Below are positions 27,501 through 35,743 of a DNA stretch of 51,315 nucleotides, one piece after another; position 1 is the first letter of the stretch, and the number at the start of each line of letters is the position of its first letter. The stretch is from positions 1 to 51,315 of the forward strand of contig PEUB01000106.1 of assembly GCA_002780895.1 (NCBI GenBank), in the 5' to 3' direction. This stretch comes from Nitrospirae bacterium CG02_land_8_20_14_3_00_41_53. GTDB lineage: Bacteria > Nitrospirota > Thermodesulfovibrionia > Thermodesulfovibrionales > SM23-35. The notes beneath the pieces are model-generated. The model did no database searches. It was not told where the DNA came from and worked only from the letters and a program-made list of their open reading frames with translations. Both the position numbers and the translations under genes were made by a program.

Positions 27501-27936
27501 CTTTAAGACATGATGTTAGTCCGATCAGGCCTCCGCTGTATTGGCCGAGCAGATCCATATCTATTCTCGGTTTGTAGTAGAAACCCTCAGTATATGCCTT
27601 TGTCACGAGTGAGACAAGGTTTCGGTACCCATTGTTATCTTTTGCGAGCAGGATGAGATGAAAGGATGCCTCCCCTACATCAGCAGCAAGCCTCTTCTCA
27701 AAACGGTTCTCTGGTGCTACATAGACCTCACAGCCGATTATAGGTTTTATCCCTGCTTTTGTGGCGTGCCTGTAAAACTCTACTGCACCAAATAAGTTGC
27801 CATGGTCTGTTATTGCCACTGCAGGCATCCTGAAGGCAGCAGCCTGCTCGACAAGCTCTTTTATCCTGATAGCTCCGTCCAGCAGGCTGTATTCTGTATG
27901 CAGATGAAGGGGGACGTAATCTGAATGCTGATGCAT
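24517..27936 (-). CDS. dnaE: DNA polymerase III alpha subunit
   Basis: Replicative polymerase, 1139 residues, full DnaE1 length. A PHP domain starts at [15 protein letters not shown]. The palm holds [17 protein letters not shown] and the catalytic PDIDVDF (about 397-404). The C-terminal part carries HhH and the OB fold (about 965-1040). The start at 27936 fits the conserved N-terminus. There is no Shine-Dalgarno; a consensus-like promoter places the transcription start on or next to the A of the ATG. Confidence 0.96.
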   Translation of the reverse strand: MHQHSDYVPLHLHTEYSLLDGAIRIKELVEQAAAFRMPAVAITDHGNLFGAVEFYRHATKAGIKPIIGCEVYVAPENRFEKRLAADVGEASFHLILLAKDNNGYRNLVSLVTKAYTEGFYYKPRIDMDLLGQYSGGLIGLTSCLKGEVPYYLQRGMIDKAREKALEYKHILGPENFYIELQDNNLPEQEEANRRLIELASELHINLVATNDCHYMKKEDSRAHDILLCIQTGKTVKDKNRLQFSSDGFYFKSPEEIKNAFKDIPEAILNTRAIAERCNVEFKLGANMLPIYELENGQTPNALLEKLAIEGMLHRFGADPNTLYTERLSRELDIIKKMGYSSYFLIVWDFIRYAKKKGIPVGPGRGSAAGSLVSYCLGITDIDPVKYNLLFERFLNPERISMPDIDVDFCKDRRSEVISYVAEKYGKDHVAQIITFGTMAAKAAIRDVGRALDFPYIEVDRIAKLVPNTLNITIEDTLKVEPQLKALYDSNPRIKELINIAMRLEGLCRHASTHAAGLVISPTPLTDYTPLYKNPSDGSIMTQFDMGSIEKIGLLKFDFLGLKTLTIIDNALKYIGDNGKDVSLKDISFEDKKTYELLSSGHTTGIFQLESAGMRDLLIKISPNRFGDLIAIVALHRPGPMGSGMIDDFIKRKKGKIPVKHDLPQLKEILDETYGVILYQEQVMRIANKLANFTMGQADILRKAMGKKRPEEMEKLKEVFIRGAHANSISEKKATRIFDLMAFFAEYGFNKSHSTAYAYLAYQTAYLKAHYPVEFMAATLSADMDNTDKIVKSITECREMGIAILPPDINQSGQEFKVIGNSIRFGLEAVKGVGASTIESIIESRNTDGPFISVPNFLERIDPRKVNKKVVESLTKAGAFDSLGTTRAKAMELMNRILNESSRIHTARVFGQQSIFGNITEETTENLAEWGEEELLKCEKEALGFYITGHPLTKYYRQLKKIGAKKTSELEELPEGEEIKIGGILISIKRIQTKSKAEIMAYFTLEDPEGNIEGIVFPELYRNSLPILQKDTPLLVKGTLDKTEKGIKIVSTEISRLDALGTKKDYKVEISLRYPSSNNISLEKLKSVITSNGKGEYPLYLRIFLKDTETLIATGIRLSPDSEIISKIEEITGKGAVTFQ

Positions 27937-27942
27937 AATAAA

Positions 27943-27972
27943 ATATTAACCTTATGGGTAGTTTCAAGTCAA
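27943..27972 (-). promoter_or_regulatory. dnaE promoter giving a leaderless transcript
   Basis: On the minus strand TTGACT (27967-27972) and TAATAT (27943-27948) are 18 bases apart. Six bases separate the -10 box from the dnaE ATG, so +1 should fall on that ATG. No ribosome-binding site is present. Confidence 0.6.
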
Positions 27973-27992
27973 TGCAAACAGCGATGAAGATT

Positions 27993-28022
27993 TTGACACA
28001 TCTTCTACATCAAAGGTATAAT
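27993..28022 (+). promoter_or_regulatory. PBP1A-gene promoter giving a leaderless transcript
   Basis: Perfect TTGACA (27993-27998) and perfect TATAAT (28017-28022), spacer 18. Six bases later is ATG 28029. It is divergent from the dnaE promoter with the two -35 boxes 20 bases apart. Confidence 0.7.
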
Positions 28023-28028
28023 GCAAAA

Positions 28029-30338
28029 ATGCGACTGAAACTTATTATTATCTTCACTGTCTTCTCAATTATAGTCGGTACCTTTACTGGAGGCTATCTT
28101 GCTATAAGCAGGGGGATACCTTCTATTGAGGAGATGAAGCAATATAAACCTGAAACAGGCACAAAGATATATGCTGACGATGATGTGCTTATAGGAGAGC
28201 TTAAAGTAGAAAAAGGTATATTTGTCCCGATAAATAAAATACCAGAACACATGATAAATTCCGTTATAGCTGTTGAGGATTCGAGGTTCTGGAGGCATAA
28301 AGGTATTGATTATCTTGCCATAGCAAGGGCAGTTATAAAGGACATTCTTTATGTAGGACTCAAGGAGGGCGGAAGCACAATAACCCAGCAGCTCGCAAAG
28401 GTGATGTTCCTTACCCCTGAAAAAACTCTTAAAAGAAAGCTCAGGGAGGCGGCACTTGCTATAAAGATTGAAAAGAGCCTCGATAAAAAAGAGATACTCG
28501 AACTCTACCTGAATAAGATTTATTTCGGCCATGGTGCGTATGGTGTTGAGATGGCCTCCAGGATATATTTTGGTAAATCAGTAAAGGATATAACACTGCC
28601 TGAGGCTGCACTCATTGCAGGTCTCATAAAAGCGCCTTCATTATATTCTCCATACAACGACCTGACAAAGGCAAAAGAAAGGCAGCAAATCGTGCTTTCG
28701 CGCATGGAAGAAGAAGGCTTTATTAAAATGTCTGAAAAGGATGATGCATTAAAACAGCCTGTTTATCTTTCAAGCATGAGGAAGGGTATAGAGGCAAACA
28801 ACTACTTCATAGAATACGTAAGAAAATACCTCGAAGAGAAATATGGTGAAGAGACTGTATATAAAGAGGGTTTGAAGGTATATACAACATTAGATAGAAA
28901 GGCACAATTATCAGGAGCGAAAGCCCTGCAGGAAGGGCTAAAGGAGCTCGATAAAAGAAGGGGATGGCGTGGGCCGTTAGAACATAAAAAAGACATTGAT
29001 ATTGAAAGAGAGATGAAGAGTAAAGAATTCACAACCTCGGTTGTTACAACTCCCGGATATAGTGCTTCAGGACTTGTTCTAAAGGTTAGCAACACCGAAG
29101 CCCTGATAAAGACAAGAGGTATTATGGGGAAGCTTTCCATCGGGGATGCAAGATGGGCCTCAAACGTCATCGGCCTAAAGAAGGGCACTGGTAAGGTTTT
29201 AAAAGATTTTAAGTTGACGCAGATACTTAAGCCTGGAGATATAGTGAAGGTGAGCATAAAAAGTATACGCGGCAGCGATGTCCGCCTTTCGCTTGAGCAG
29301 GAACCAGAAGTAGAAGGAGCCTTAGTGGCTTTAGAGCCTGATACCGGATTCATCAGGGCAATTGTTGGCGGGTACGATTTTGTGAAAAGCGACTTTAACA
29401 GGGCTTTATATGCAAAAAGACAGCCAGGTTCTGCATTTAAACCGATTATATATGCAGCTGCTCTGGATCACGGTTTTACCCCTGCAAGCACAATAGTAGA
29501 TGAACCTATAACCTATCATGGAGGGCCAAAGGGTGAATGGAGCCCTGAAAACTATGACCATAAATTTTATGGACCTACGCGGCTGAGAGAGGCATTGACT
29601 TATTCAAGAAATGTAGTCACAGTAAAATTGGTCGAGGCATTAGGAGTAAATAACGTGATTGATTTTGCAAGGACTATTGGCATTCAGGGAGATATACCGA
29701 CAGACCTGACCCTTGCACTTGGTTCGCTGAGTATTAGTCCACTTGACCTTGCCTTATGTTACACCGTATTTGCAAGTAATGGCATGAAGGTAAAACCTGT
29801 TGCAATTAAATATATCACAGATTCAAGAGGCAGGGTTCTTGAAAGTAATGAACCAGAGGCAGAAGAGGTTATAAGTCCCCAGACTGCATTCCTGATAACC
29901 TCGATGATGGAAGACGTTGTAAGGAATGGCACAGGGTGGAGGGCAAAGGCTCTTGGCAGGCCTGTTGCCGGAAAGACAGGGACAACAAACGAATATAGAG
30001 ATGCATGGTTTGTAGGCTATACACCTGATTTAGTCTCTGCTGTCTGGGTTGGTTTTGACGATATGAGACCTCTTGGTCATCTGGAGACAGGTGCACGCGC
30101 AGCATCTCCTATCTGGGTGTCTTTCATGAAGGATTTTCTGAGTGGAGAAATCGAAGATTTTACTGTACCTGAAGGTATAGTCAGTTATACTATAGATCCT
30201 GCAACAGGACTTTTATCAAAGGACGAATCTATAGGTGTTAAAGAATATTTTGAGGAAGGTACAGAGCCAAAAAAATTTGCACCATCCACCTCTATTCGGG
30301 AACCAAAAGAAAATCCCGTAAACCTTAATTTTGATTAG
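28029..30338 (+). CDS. mrcA: Class A penicillin-binding protein (PBP1A type)
   Basis: Bifunctional peptidoglycan glycosyltransferase and transpeptidase anchored in the inner membrane. ATG 28029 (MRLKLIIIFTVFSI) gives a proper membrane anchor; a longer frame from 27954 would read through the promoter. 769 residues. GT51 motifs are EDSRFWRHKGID and GGSTITQQLAK. The transpeptidase has the SxxK serine in PGSAFKPIIY, SRN in TYSRNVVTVKL and KTGT in AGKTGTTNEYRDAW. It stands alone in its orientation next to dnaE. Confidence 0.94.
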   Translation: MRLKLIIIFTVFSIIVGTFTGGYLAISRGIPSIEEMKQYKPETGTKIYADDDVLIGELKVEKGIFVPINKIPEHMINSVIAVEDSRFWRHKGIDYLAIARAVIKDILYVGLKEGGSTITQQLAKVMFLTPEKTLKRKLREAALAIKIEKSLDKKEILELYLNKIYFGHGAYGVEMASRIYFGKSVKDITLPEAALIAGLIKAPSLYSPYNDLTKAKERQQIVLSRMEEEGFIKMSEKDDALKQPVYLSSMRKGIEANNYFIEYVRKYLEEKYGEETVYKEGLKVYTTLDRKAQLSGAKALQEGLKELDKRRGWRGPLEHKKDIDIEREMKSKEFTTSVVTTPGYSASGLVLKVSNTEALIKTRGIMGKLSIGDARWASNVIGLKKGTGKVLKDFKLTQILKPGDIVKVSIKSIRGSDVRLSLEQEPEVEGALVALEPDTGFIRAIVGGYDFVKSDFNRALYAKRQPGSAFKPIIYAAALDHGFTPASTIVDEPITYHGGPKGEWSPENYDHKFYGPTRLREALTYSRNVVTVKLVEALGVNNVIDFARTIGIQGDIPTDLTLALGSLSISPLDLALCYTVFASNGMKVKPVAIKYITDSRGRVLESNEPEAEEVISPQTAFLITSMMEDVVRNGTGWRAKALGRPVAGKTGTTNEYRDAWFVGYTPDLVSAVWVGFDDMRPLGHLETGARAASPIWVSFMKDFLSGEIEDFTVPEGIVSYTIDPATGLLSKDESIGVKEYFEEGTEPKKFAPSTSIREPKENPVNLNFD

Positions 30339-30350
30339 GAGGATTGCTAT

Positions 30351-30386
30351 ATGTCCTCGACCAAATTTTTCGCCTTTTTTTGTTAA
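30351..30386 (+). other. Tiny ORF with strong ribosome-binding site, or hairpin, before atpB
   Basis: AGGAGG 8 bases before an ATG opens an 11-codon frame, MSSTKFFAFFC. The same bases form a GAGGA/TCCTC hairpin followed by T-rich runs, so it may be a weak terminator of the PBP1A gene. It could also be the stub of an atpI-like gene. Neither reading is secure. Confidence 0.25.
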
Positions 30387-30428
30387 GAAATAGTAATAGA
30401 AAAAATTTTACAATCTTATTTTATCTTC

Positions 30429-30457
30429 TTGACATTTCAGGACTGCCTGTGTAATAT
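30429..30457 (+). promoter_or_regulatory. atpB-atpE promoter
   Basis: TTGACA (30429-30434) and TAATAT (30452-30457) at spacer 17; an overlapping TATAAT is at 30455-30460. It gives a leader of about 20 bases containing AGAGGAGG. Confidence 0.65.
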
Positions 30458-30486
30458 AATATTGATTTTTTCTAGAGGAGGTACCG

Positions 30487-31182
30487 ATGGCAGCTGGTAT
30501 TGAAGAGAAACTTTTAATGGATATTATTATTAATCCTGAAGTAATTCCACATTATGTTTCATATGCCTTCCTTGCATCAGCAATCCTGATTGTTGTGGCC
30601 CTTGTAATAAGAAAGTCTGCAAAGCTTGTGCCTACAGGTATTCAAAACTTCGTTGAGATTATAGCAGAGACCATGCTGAAATTGTCAGAGGACACTATAG
30701 GACATCATTGGGGAAGGACGTTCTTCCCTCTTATCAGTACCATCTTTATATTCATACTTACCTGTAACATGATGGGGCTTATCCCCGGGTTTGATTGCCC
30801 TACAGCCAATATAAATACAAACGCAGCGATGGCGGTACCTGTCTTTCTTATATATCAATTTTACGGATTAAGGATTCATGGTATTAAGTACATAAATCAT
30901 TATCTTGGGCCGATGCGTTCTTTGCCAGCCCTCCCGCTTATGATAATGATGTTTTTTATAGAATTAATTGGACATTTTGTAAGGCCGGTTACTCTCACAA
31001 TCCGACTTTTTGGCAATATGACAGCCAAACATATGCTACTCTTCGTCCTCGGTTTGATGGTGCCTGCTGTTATCCCAGTCTTAATACTTGTTCTCGGTCT
31101 TCTGGTGAGCGTTATCCAGGCATATGTATTTGCCCTGTTGACTACTGCATATATTGCTGGTGCTGTTGAAGAAGCACATTAA
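30487..31182 (+). CDS. atpB: ATP synthase F0 subunit a
   Basis: Membrane stator subunit carrying the ion half-channels. 231 residues, five to six membrane helices. The essential arginine is in [16 protein letters not shown], and the C-terminal helix ends [26 protein letters not shown] precedes the ATG. Only subunits a and c are encoded here; b, delta and F1 genes must be elsewhere, a split seen in several lineages. Confidence 0.94.
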   Translation: MAAGIEEKLLMDIIINPEVIPHYVSYAFLASAILIVVALVIRKSAKLVPTGIQNFVEIIAETMLKLSEDTIGHHWGRTFFPLISTIFIFILTCNMMGLIPGFDCPTANINTNAAMAVPVFLIYQFYGLRIHGIKYINHYLGPMRSLPALPLMIMMFFIELIGHFVRPVTLTIRLFGNMTAKHMLLFVLGLMVPAVIPVLILVLGLLVSVIQAYVFALLTTAYIAGAVEEAH

Positions 31183-31216
31183 TTTTGAAATTTTGTTAAG
31201 GAAAGGAGGAAGCGAA

Positions 31217-31576
31217 ATGAAAAAGCTGACAGCAGTGATACTACTTTCGTTTGTTATGCTCTGTTTGCTGGCTCCGCTTGTACTTGCTGAGGAAGCTGCT
31301 GCCCCCGAAGCCCAAGGTGGCGCCCAAACGAAGATGTTTTATTATGGATTGGCGGCACTCGGCTGTAGTATTGCTATCGGACTCGGAGCACTCGGCGCAG
31401 GCATTGGACAGGGTATCAGTACAAGCAAGGCATGTGAAGGCATTGCCAGAAATCCAGCCACAGCAGGAAAGGTCACAACAACCCTTATCATCGGTCTCGC
31501 AATGATGGAATCTCTTACAATTTACGCCCTTGTTGTGGCCCTGATAATCCTTTTTGTGAATCCATTCAAGATTTAA
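31217..31576 (+). CDS. atpE: ATP synthase F0 subunit c
   Basis: Rotor-ring proteolipid. ATG 31217 follows GGAAAGGAGG at good spacing. 119 residues, about 35-40 longer than usual, because a signal-peptide-like N-terminus ([18 protein letters not shown]...LAEEAAA) precedes the two ring helices. Helix 1 has [16 protein letters not shown], helix 2 the ion-binding Glu in [15 protein letters not shown] Gln in helix 1 with Glu-Ser in helix 2 is part of the pattern of sodium-binding rings, though the rest resembles proton-type rings. Confidence 0.93.
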   Translation: MKKLTAVILLSFVMLCLLAPLVLAEEAAAPEAQGGAQTKMFYYGLAALGCSIAIGLGALGAGIGQGISTSKACEGIARNPATAGKVTTTLIIGLAMMESLTIYALVVALIILFVNPFKI

Positions 31577-31598
31577 GGCGTACAATATTTCTTAAAGT

Positions 31599-31630
31599 AA
31601 AAGGGCAGATATTCTGCCCTTTTATTTTTC
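31599..31630 (+). terminator. Rho-independent terminator after atpE
   Basis: AAAAGGGCAG and CTGCCCTTTT form a perfect 10-bp stem with a 5-base loop, followed by TATTTTTC. It ends the atpBE unit. Confidence 0.9.
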
Positions 31631-31714
31631 TGTGGTCTTCCTCCCGGTTTTTAGAAAAGAATAAATAGTCTTGACATCAGAGGGTCATTAGCGGGTAAGC
31701 TAAAACGAGCAACA

Positions 31715-32482
31715 ATGACAGTTGAGAATATTTACTCAAGACTAAGACAGACGGCTATAAGAACCGCAGAGTCACTGGGCGAGCTATCTTTTTATCCCAA
31801 TCACAAAGTCGAATTAGAGATATCACGTGAATCGTTTAAAACAGACATGCTCATAAAAAAAAGCCTCTCTTATATTGATGAGGCGTCTCTGAACGCTGGA
31901 CACGGTCTATCACATGCCGAGGCAGTAGCGCTTGATGCAGGGACTGTTATACAAGTCGAAGGCAGGCTTCAGAACATTAGCAGCAGCATGATACGCGAAC
32001 TAGTCGTTTATGTGCAGATAGCAGCTCTCCTTCACGACATAAAGCGTAAGGAAAAAGATCATACCATCGCTGGAAGCAATGAGGCAAGGAGGATACTGAA
32101 TGATTTTCTGATAGATGACAGCTATAAACGGTACATAGTTGCAGCCATCAGAAATCATGAGGCGTTTAAAGAGGTTTTAGAATCCGAAGATGAGAAGGCA
32201 GAACTAATCAGCAACTCATTGTATGATGCGGATAAGTTCAGATGGGGACCTGATAACTTTACCACCACGCTATGGCTGATGCTGGATTCTAATGATATGC
32301 CTGTGGAGATGTTATACAAAAATTTTTCAGGAAACTTAAAATATATAGAAAGAGTCAAGGCTACTTTCAGAACCCAGATCGGTAAAAAGTATGGCCCGGA
32401 GTTTATTGATATGGGTATTATAATTGGTCAGGCCATTTATAAAGAGATGTCTGCAATAATAGGCACTCAGTCAAAAATCTAA
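31715..32482 (+). CDS. HD-domain phosphohydrolase family protein
   Basis: 255 residues. An HD metal site is visible: His in GHGLSHAEAVALD, His-Asp in ALLHDIKRKEKDH, a further His in AIRNHEAF and the last Asp in SLYDADKFRWG. It resembles stand-alone HD hydrolases of unknown substrate. TTGACA at 31671 may be its -35 element; the matching -10 is poor, and no Shine-Dalgarno precedes the ATG. Confidence 0.75.
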   Translation: MTVENIYSRLRQTAIRTAESLGELSFYPNHKVELEISRESFKTDMLIKKSLSYIDEASLNAGHGLSHAEAVALDAGTVIQVEGRLQNISSSMIRELVVYVQIAALLHDIKRKEKDHTIAGSNEARRILNDFLIDDSYKRYIVAAIRNHEAFKEVLESEDEKAELISNSLYDADKFRWGPDNFTTTLWLMLDSNDMPVEMLYKNFSGNLKYIERVKATFRTQIGKKYGPEFIDMGIIIGQAIYKEMSAIIGTQSKI

Positions 32483-32569
32483 TACTGCATATTAGCTGAG
32501 GCAAACAGGACAGCCCACAATTCTTTATTGCAAAATTAGGTCTCTTATGATAAAGTCATTTATAGTTTG

Positions 32570-32605
32570 AGGGCGCTGGGGGTTGCTTTTCCCCTTGTGA
32601 GCCCT
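32570..32605 (+). promoter_or_regulatory. Stem-loop upstream of the sigma-54 activator gene
   Basis: AGGGC/GCCCT outer and GGGG/CCCC inner pairing with a loop rich in T, about 40 bases before the ATG. It may be a leader structure or a poor terminator of the HD gene. Confidence 0.25.
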
Positions 32606-32646
32606 AAGTTTACCCTCTTATCAAATATTATAGTTAATAAATTAGA

Positions 32647-33666
32647 ATGGAGTTCCCTGTAGATACAGATATTTTGATCCAGCCTCCCCAGATTATGGGG
32701 AAAAGCCCAAAGATGCTTAAAGTTTTCAAGGGTATCGGGCGGGTTGCCATAAAAGACCTGGCAGTTCTTATATCGGGGGAGAGTGGAACATATAAGGAAC
32801 TGGTTGCAAAGGCGATACACTATAACAGCCTGCGCCTTAATGGTCCTTTTATTGCGGTCAGCTTCGTATCTATCCCCAAGGACATTATCGAGGCGGAGTT
32901 ATTTGGATATGAAAAAGGTGCATTCACAGGGGCGACTGAAAAAAGAACCGGTAAGATAGAGGAGGCAAATAAAGGAACACTCTTTCTCGATGAGATATTA
33001 GAGGTAGACTTAAAGCTCCAGGCAAAGATCCTGCGTTTTATACGGGAAAAGGAATTTAATCCTCTCAACAGTAATAATTCATTTAAGGCAGATGTCAGGA
33101 TAATTGCTGCAACCAACAAGGACATGAAAGAGGCTGTATCTAACGGGAAATTTATAGAAGACCTTTTTAATAGTTTCAATCATTTACATATCAAGCTACC
33201 TCCCCTCAGAGAAAGAAAAGAGGATATACTGCCCATTGCAAAACATTTCCTGAAAGAAGCTATCAGGAAATTTGAAACAGAACCGAAGGAACTCTCTAAA
33301 GATGCAAAGGATTTTCTTGTAAGATACGAGTGGCCAGGGAACGTGCGCGAGCTGGAGAATACTATAAAAAGAGCTGCCGTGCTTTCAAGAGGTGCAGTTA
33401 TAGGAAAAAAGGACCTCCTGCTTGAAGACGTCGGTTCTTACTCGATTAAGGAGTTCCTCGAGGAAAAACTTAGACGTTATTTAAAAGAAATGACAAAACT
33501 TGAAAACTGTTACCTCTATGAGACTGTGCTTTCGGAGGTAGAAAGTTCGCTTATTACGATAGTCCTTAAAGAGACTGGAGGCAACCAGCTCAAGGCTGCA
33601 AAAACTCTTGGTATAAATAGAAATACCTTAAGGGCAAAGATAAAAAAATACAAAATCCGCATATAA
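32647..33666 (+). CDS. PspF-like sigma-54 activator with degenerate ATPase site
   Basis: 339 residues: an AAA+ domain from the N-terminus, no receiver domain, and a Fis-type HTH (QLKAAKTLGINRNTLRAKIK) at the end. The sigma-54 contact loop GAFTGA and Walker B GTLFLDEI are intact, but Walker A reads GESGTYKE (Tyr for the second Gly). The arginine-finger segment, normally FREDLYYRL, reads FIEDLFNSF, losing both arginines. Binding to sigma-54 and DNA may remain while ATP hydrolysis is doubtful. The rest of the fold, including LPPLRERKEDI and YEWPGNVRELEN, is well kept, so this is not random decay. Confidence 0.85.
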   Translation: MEFPVDTDILIQPPQIMGKSPKMLKVFKGIGRVAIKDLAVLISGESGTYKELVAKAIHYNSLRLNGPFIAVSFVSIPKDIIEAELFGYEKGAFTGATEKRTGKIEEANKGTLFLDEILEVDLKLQAKILRFIREKEFNPLNSNNSFKADVRIIAATNKDMKEAVSNGKFIEDLFNSFNHLHIKLPPLRERKEDILPIAKHFLKEAIRKFETEPKELSKDAKDFLVRYEWPGNVRELENTIKRAAVLSRGAVIGKKDLLLEDVGSYSIKEFLEEKLRRYLKEMTKLENCYLYETVLSEVESSLITIVLKETGGNQLKAAKTLGINRNTLRAKIKKYKIRI

Positions 33667-33748
33667 TTGCTACTCCCATGAGCCTTGAGGGCAATGGAGA
33701 ATGTCAAACCTGATCTTTCAATCTCAGCAGGTGATATCACCTTCTTTC

Positions 33749-33919
33749 TCAAATCGAACCCCGACTGTAGGTGAAACGATAACCATCTAATCTCTCTTTC
33801 TTTAATGTTTTTTCAATGAGCTTGCTCTTTTTAGATGGTATAAGTTTCCCCTTTAAATATGATACTGGAATCCTATCTCTGGATGCTTTTTTAAGTAATT
33901 TTACTGTTTTTCTTTTCAT
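33749..33919 (-). CDS. Small basic hypothetical protein
   Basis: A 56-residue, lysine/arginine-rich frame from ATG 33919 (MKRKTVKLLKKASRDRIPV) to TGA 33749, at the edge of the decayed island. No Shine-Dalgarno is seen and no family recognised. A second open frame (LRKKVISPAEIERSGLTFSI) starts with TTG overlapping its stop, so this may be a pair or the remains of one gene. Low confidence that it is expressed. Confidence 0.3.
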   Translation of the reverse strand: MKRKTVKLLKKASRDRIPVSYLKGKLIPSKKSKLIEKTLKKERLDGYRFTYSRGSI

Positions 33920-33948
33920 TTGAAAGCATTGTTTATCTTTTGTTTATA

Positions 33949-34608
33949 TTATATGCCAGTGTATTTCGGTTCAGTAATAAAATACTTTTTGAACCATTCC
34001 GCAGCAAGGCGCGCGACTTCCTCCAACGCTCCAGGCTCTTCGAAAAGGTGTGTGGCGCCAGGAATTATCTTCATTTGTTTTTTCGCCTTTACCATGTCGT
34101 ATGCCTTTTTGTTAAGTTCTATAACTACGTGGTCTTCGCCTCCTGCAATGAGAAGTATAGGGGCGATGACTTTTCCAATCGCATCCTTTGCGAGGTCCGG
34201 TCTTCCACCTCTTGAGACGATAGCCTTGATCTCTTTGCCGAAGTCTGCAGCCGCAACCAAAGCAACCGCTGTTCCGGTGCTAGCGCCGAAGTAGCCTATC
34301 TTCAGATTCGCAGTCTCGGGCTGCCCCTTGACCCACAGCGTAGCGGCCTTCAGACGACCGGTGAGCAGGGGGATATTGAAGCGGTTCTCATAGACCTCAT
34401 CCTCCTTTGTGGTCAAGAGGTCAAAAAGCAGTGTGCCCATGCCTGCCTTTTGCAAAACACCTGCCACGAACCTGTTTCTCGGGCTCAACCGGCTGCTGCC
34501 GCTGCCGTGAGCGAATATTACCAACACTATTGCATCCTTTGGAATTGTAAGAATGCCTTCAAGTTTCACGGAATCAACTGGAATCTTTACCTGTCTCTCT
34601 TCAGCCAT
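33949..34608 (-). CDS. Dienelactone-hydrolase-like alpha/beta hydrolase
   Basis: 219 residues, complete. The nucleophile Ser is in GYFGASTGTAVAL, the Asp in LLIAGGEDHVV and the His in PGATHLFEEPG; the oxyanion region is FAHGSGSSRLSPRN. This family is commonly encoded after a ComF-like phosphoribosyltransferase, and the collapsed remains of just such a gene overlap its start here. It is the only full-length gene left in the 33.7-36.4 kb island. Biological substrate unknown. Confidence 0.85.
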   Translation of the reverse strand: MAEERQVKIPVDSVKLEGILTIPKDAIVLVIFAHGSGSSRLSPRNRFVAGVLQKAGMGTLLFDLLTTKEDEVYENRFNIPLLTGRLKAATLWVKGQPETANLKIGYFGASTGTAVALVAAADFGKEIKAIVSRGGRPDLAKDAIGKVIAPILLIAGGEDHVVIELNKKAYDMVKAKKQMKIIPGATHLFEEPGALEEVARLAAEWFKKYFITEPKYTGI

Positions 34609-34774
34609 GTTATCCCCCTCATTGGAGCCCCCGATTCTTTTAGAATCTCTGCCACTTCCTCATCAGTAACCTGAGTAAAATCCTGATAATAGTTCCCTAC
34701 AGCCATGAAATCTGACGGCGTGTAGAGGCAGATGAACTCAGTTGTAAACCTACATCTCTTCTATCAGTGAACAT
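34587..34774 (-). pseudogene. Phosphoribosyltransferase gene with its middle deleted
   Basis: Minus strand. ATG 34774 opens MFTDRRDVGLQLS, the standard N-terminus of PRTases paired with dienelactone hydrolases. About 13 codons later another frame gives FICLYTPSDFMAVGNYYQDF and TQVTDEEVAEILKES, the standard C-terminus, ending at TAA 34587 inside the hydrolase start. About 150 codons are missing, including the PRPP loop. Total length 188 bases, not a multiple of three. Confidence 0.75.
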
Positions 34775-34790
34775 ATTAACTCCAAGTTAG

Positions 34791-34997
34791 ATAAAAAAAA
34801 CATCTTACAAGTGTCCCGGCTGCCAGAACTGGGAGATAGCGCATTGGAAAGAAGGGACAATGTATTCAGAATATCTCTCTCCTGAGGAATGGGAGATATC
34901 TTTTCATTCTCGAAATGTTGAAGAAAGGCTCAAAAAACTCGGCATTACATACTACACTGCCCATAGACCTGACAATATTCCATCTGAGCAAATATAA
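34791..34997 (+). pseudogene. Partial gene with a CPGC zinc-type motif
   Basis: An open frame after TAG 34788-34790 without a normal start codon. It reads SYKCPGCQNWEIAHWKEG and continues to SEQI before TAA 34995. The composition looks like real protein and the end looks natural; the N-terminus is gone. Family not recognised. Confidence 0.45.
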
Positions 34998-35012
34998 AGC
35001 TACTCGCGGCAA

Positions 35013-35230
35013 TTATTCCTTAATCCCTCTGCATTCACATTTCATGGGGCATCGATCGCAGAAGCCTTTTCCACAGTAATCCTTGCCGAGCCTTAAAAGG
35101 GCTGCCTCGAAATAAGGAACCACTTGAAGATTTCTTCTGGATTCTGTAAAGAAAGATCGATACCCAGGGCAACAGAAAACCTCCCCCCAACACTTTCGAT
35201 AAGTTTTTTTAGAATCCTTCTGTCATCCAT
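35013..35230 (-). pseudogene. HhH-GPD type DNA glycosylase/endonuclease with its middle deleted
   Basis: Minus strand. ATG 35230 opens MDDRRILKKLIESVGGRFSV...EEIFKWFLISRQPF then stops. An overlapping second frame continues RLGKDYCGKGFCDRCPMKCEC to TAA 35013, the cysteine-rich (Fe-S type) C-terminus of endonuclease III-like proteins. The catalytic helix-hairpin-helix core between the two is missing. 218 bases, out of frame. Confidence 0.6.
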
Positions 35231-35320
35231 TTCTCCCTTCCCTTACTCCGTACTTTCCCTTCAAAATTCCTCTCGGCTTTTTTCCGGCTTTTTTGGCGGC
35301 GGCACTATCCAACCTTGCAT
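35223..35320 (-). pseudogene. Short collapsed gene of unknown family
   Basis: With AAGGAGAGG before ATG 35320 it opens MQGWIVPPPKKPEKSREEF then TGA. A second frame reads KGKYGVREGRNG and stops at TGA 35223, overlapping the next ATG. The pattern of intact start, intact overlap with the downstream gene and changed frame matches its neighbours. Confidence 0.4.
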
Positions 35321-35444
35321 TTTTACCTCTCCTTATATTTTGCTCAAGTAGAAAGTTGTAGACGGAGGGGTCACATTTTTTCCATGCAAGTCAATAACAG
35401 GTTAACACACTATATGCCATTTTCCTAACCTCCCTTCCTGTGTA

Positions 35445-35534
35445 TTATTCAATCATTACTTTTTTCTCTTTTTTCTTAGCTTCTTCAGTCTTTGGTATTC
35501 TTATCTCCAGTACCCCATCTTTAAATTTTGCAGA
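35445..35534 (-). pseudogene. C-terminal remnant of an Hsp20 small heat-shock protein
   Basis: Minus strand, open frame SAKFKDGVLEIRIPKTEEAK then KKEKKVMIE and TAA. This is the last strand and tail of the alpha-crystallin domain (KDGVLEI..PK). A stop lies just upstream; the N-terminal arm and most of the domain are absent. Confidence 0.65.
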
Positions 35535-35743
35535 TTATCCCGTCCTGAGTATCGCAATTCCTTTTCTTAAATATAAGAATACTCTCTTAATAATATATTT
35601 CAATAGGTGATTAGATCGATAAAAAGAATGCCTTAGCCGATTTCATTATGGTAATTAGTTTTTATCTATTATTTTTTCTCGAAATCAATAATATTTAAGC
35701 TTTTTCATGAACAATAACAATAATAACCAGAAAAAATAATTCG

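Noticed and set aside
33516-33752. Minus-strand ORF overlapping the end of the sigma-54 activator gene
   Set aside because: Only its first ~26 residues look protein-like; the rest is antisense to the activator gene. It may be a stub but cannot be supported as a gene.
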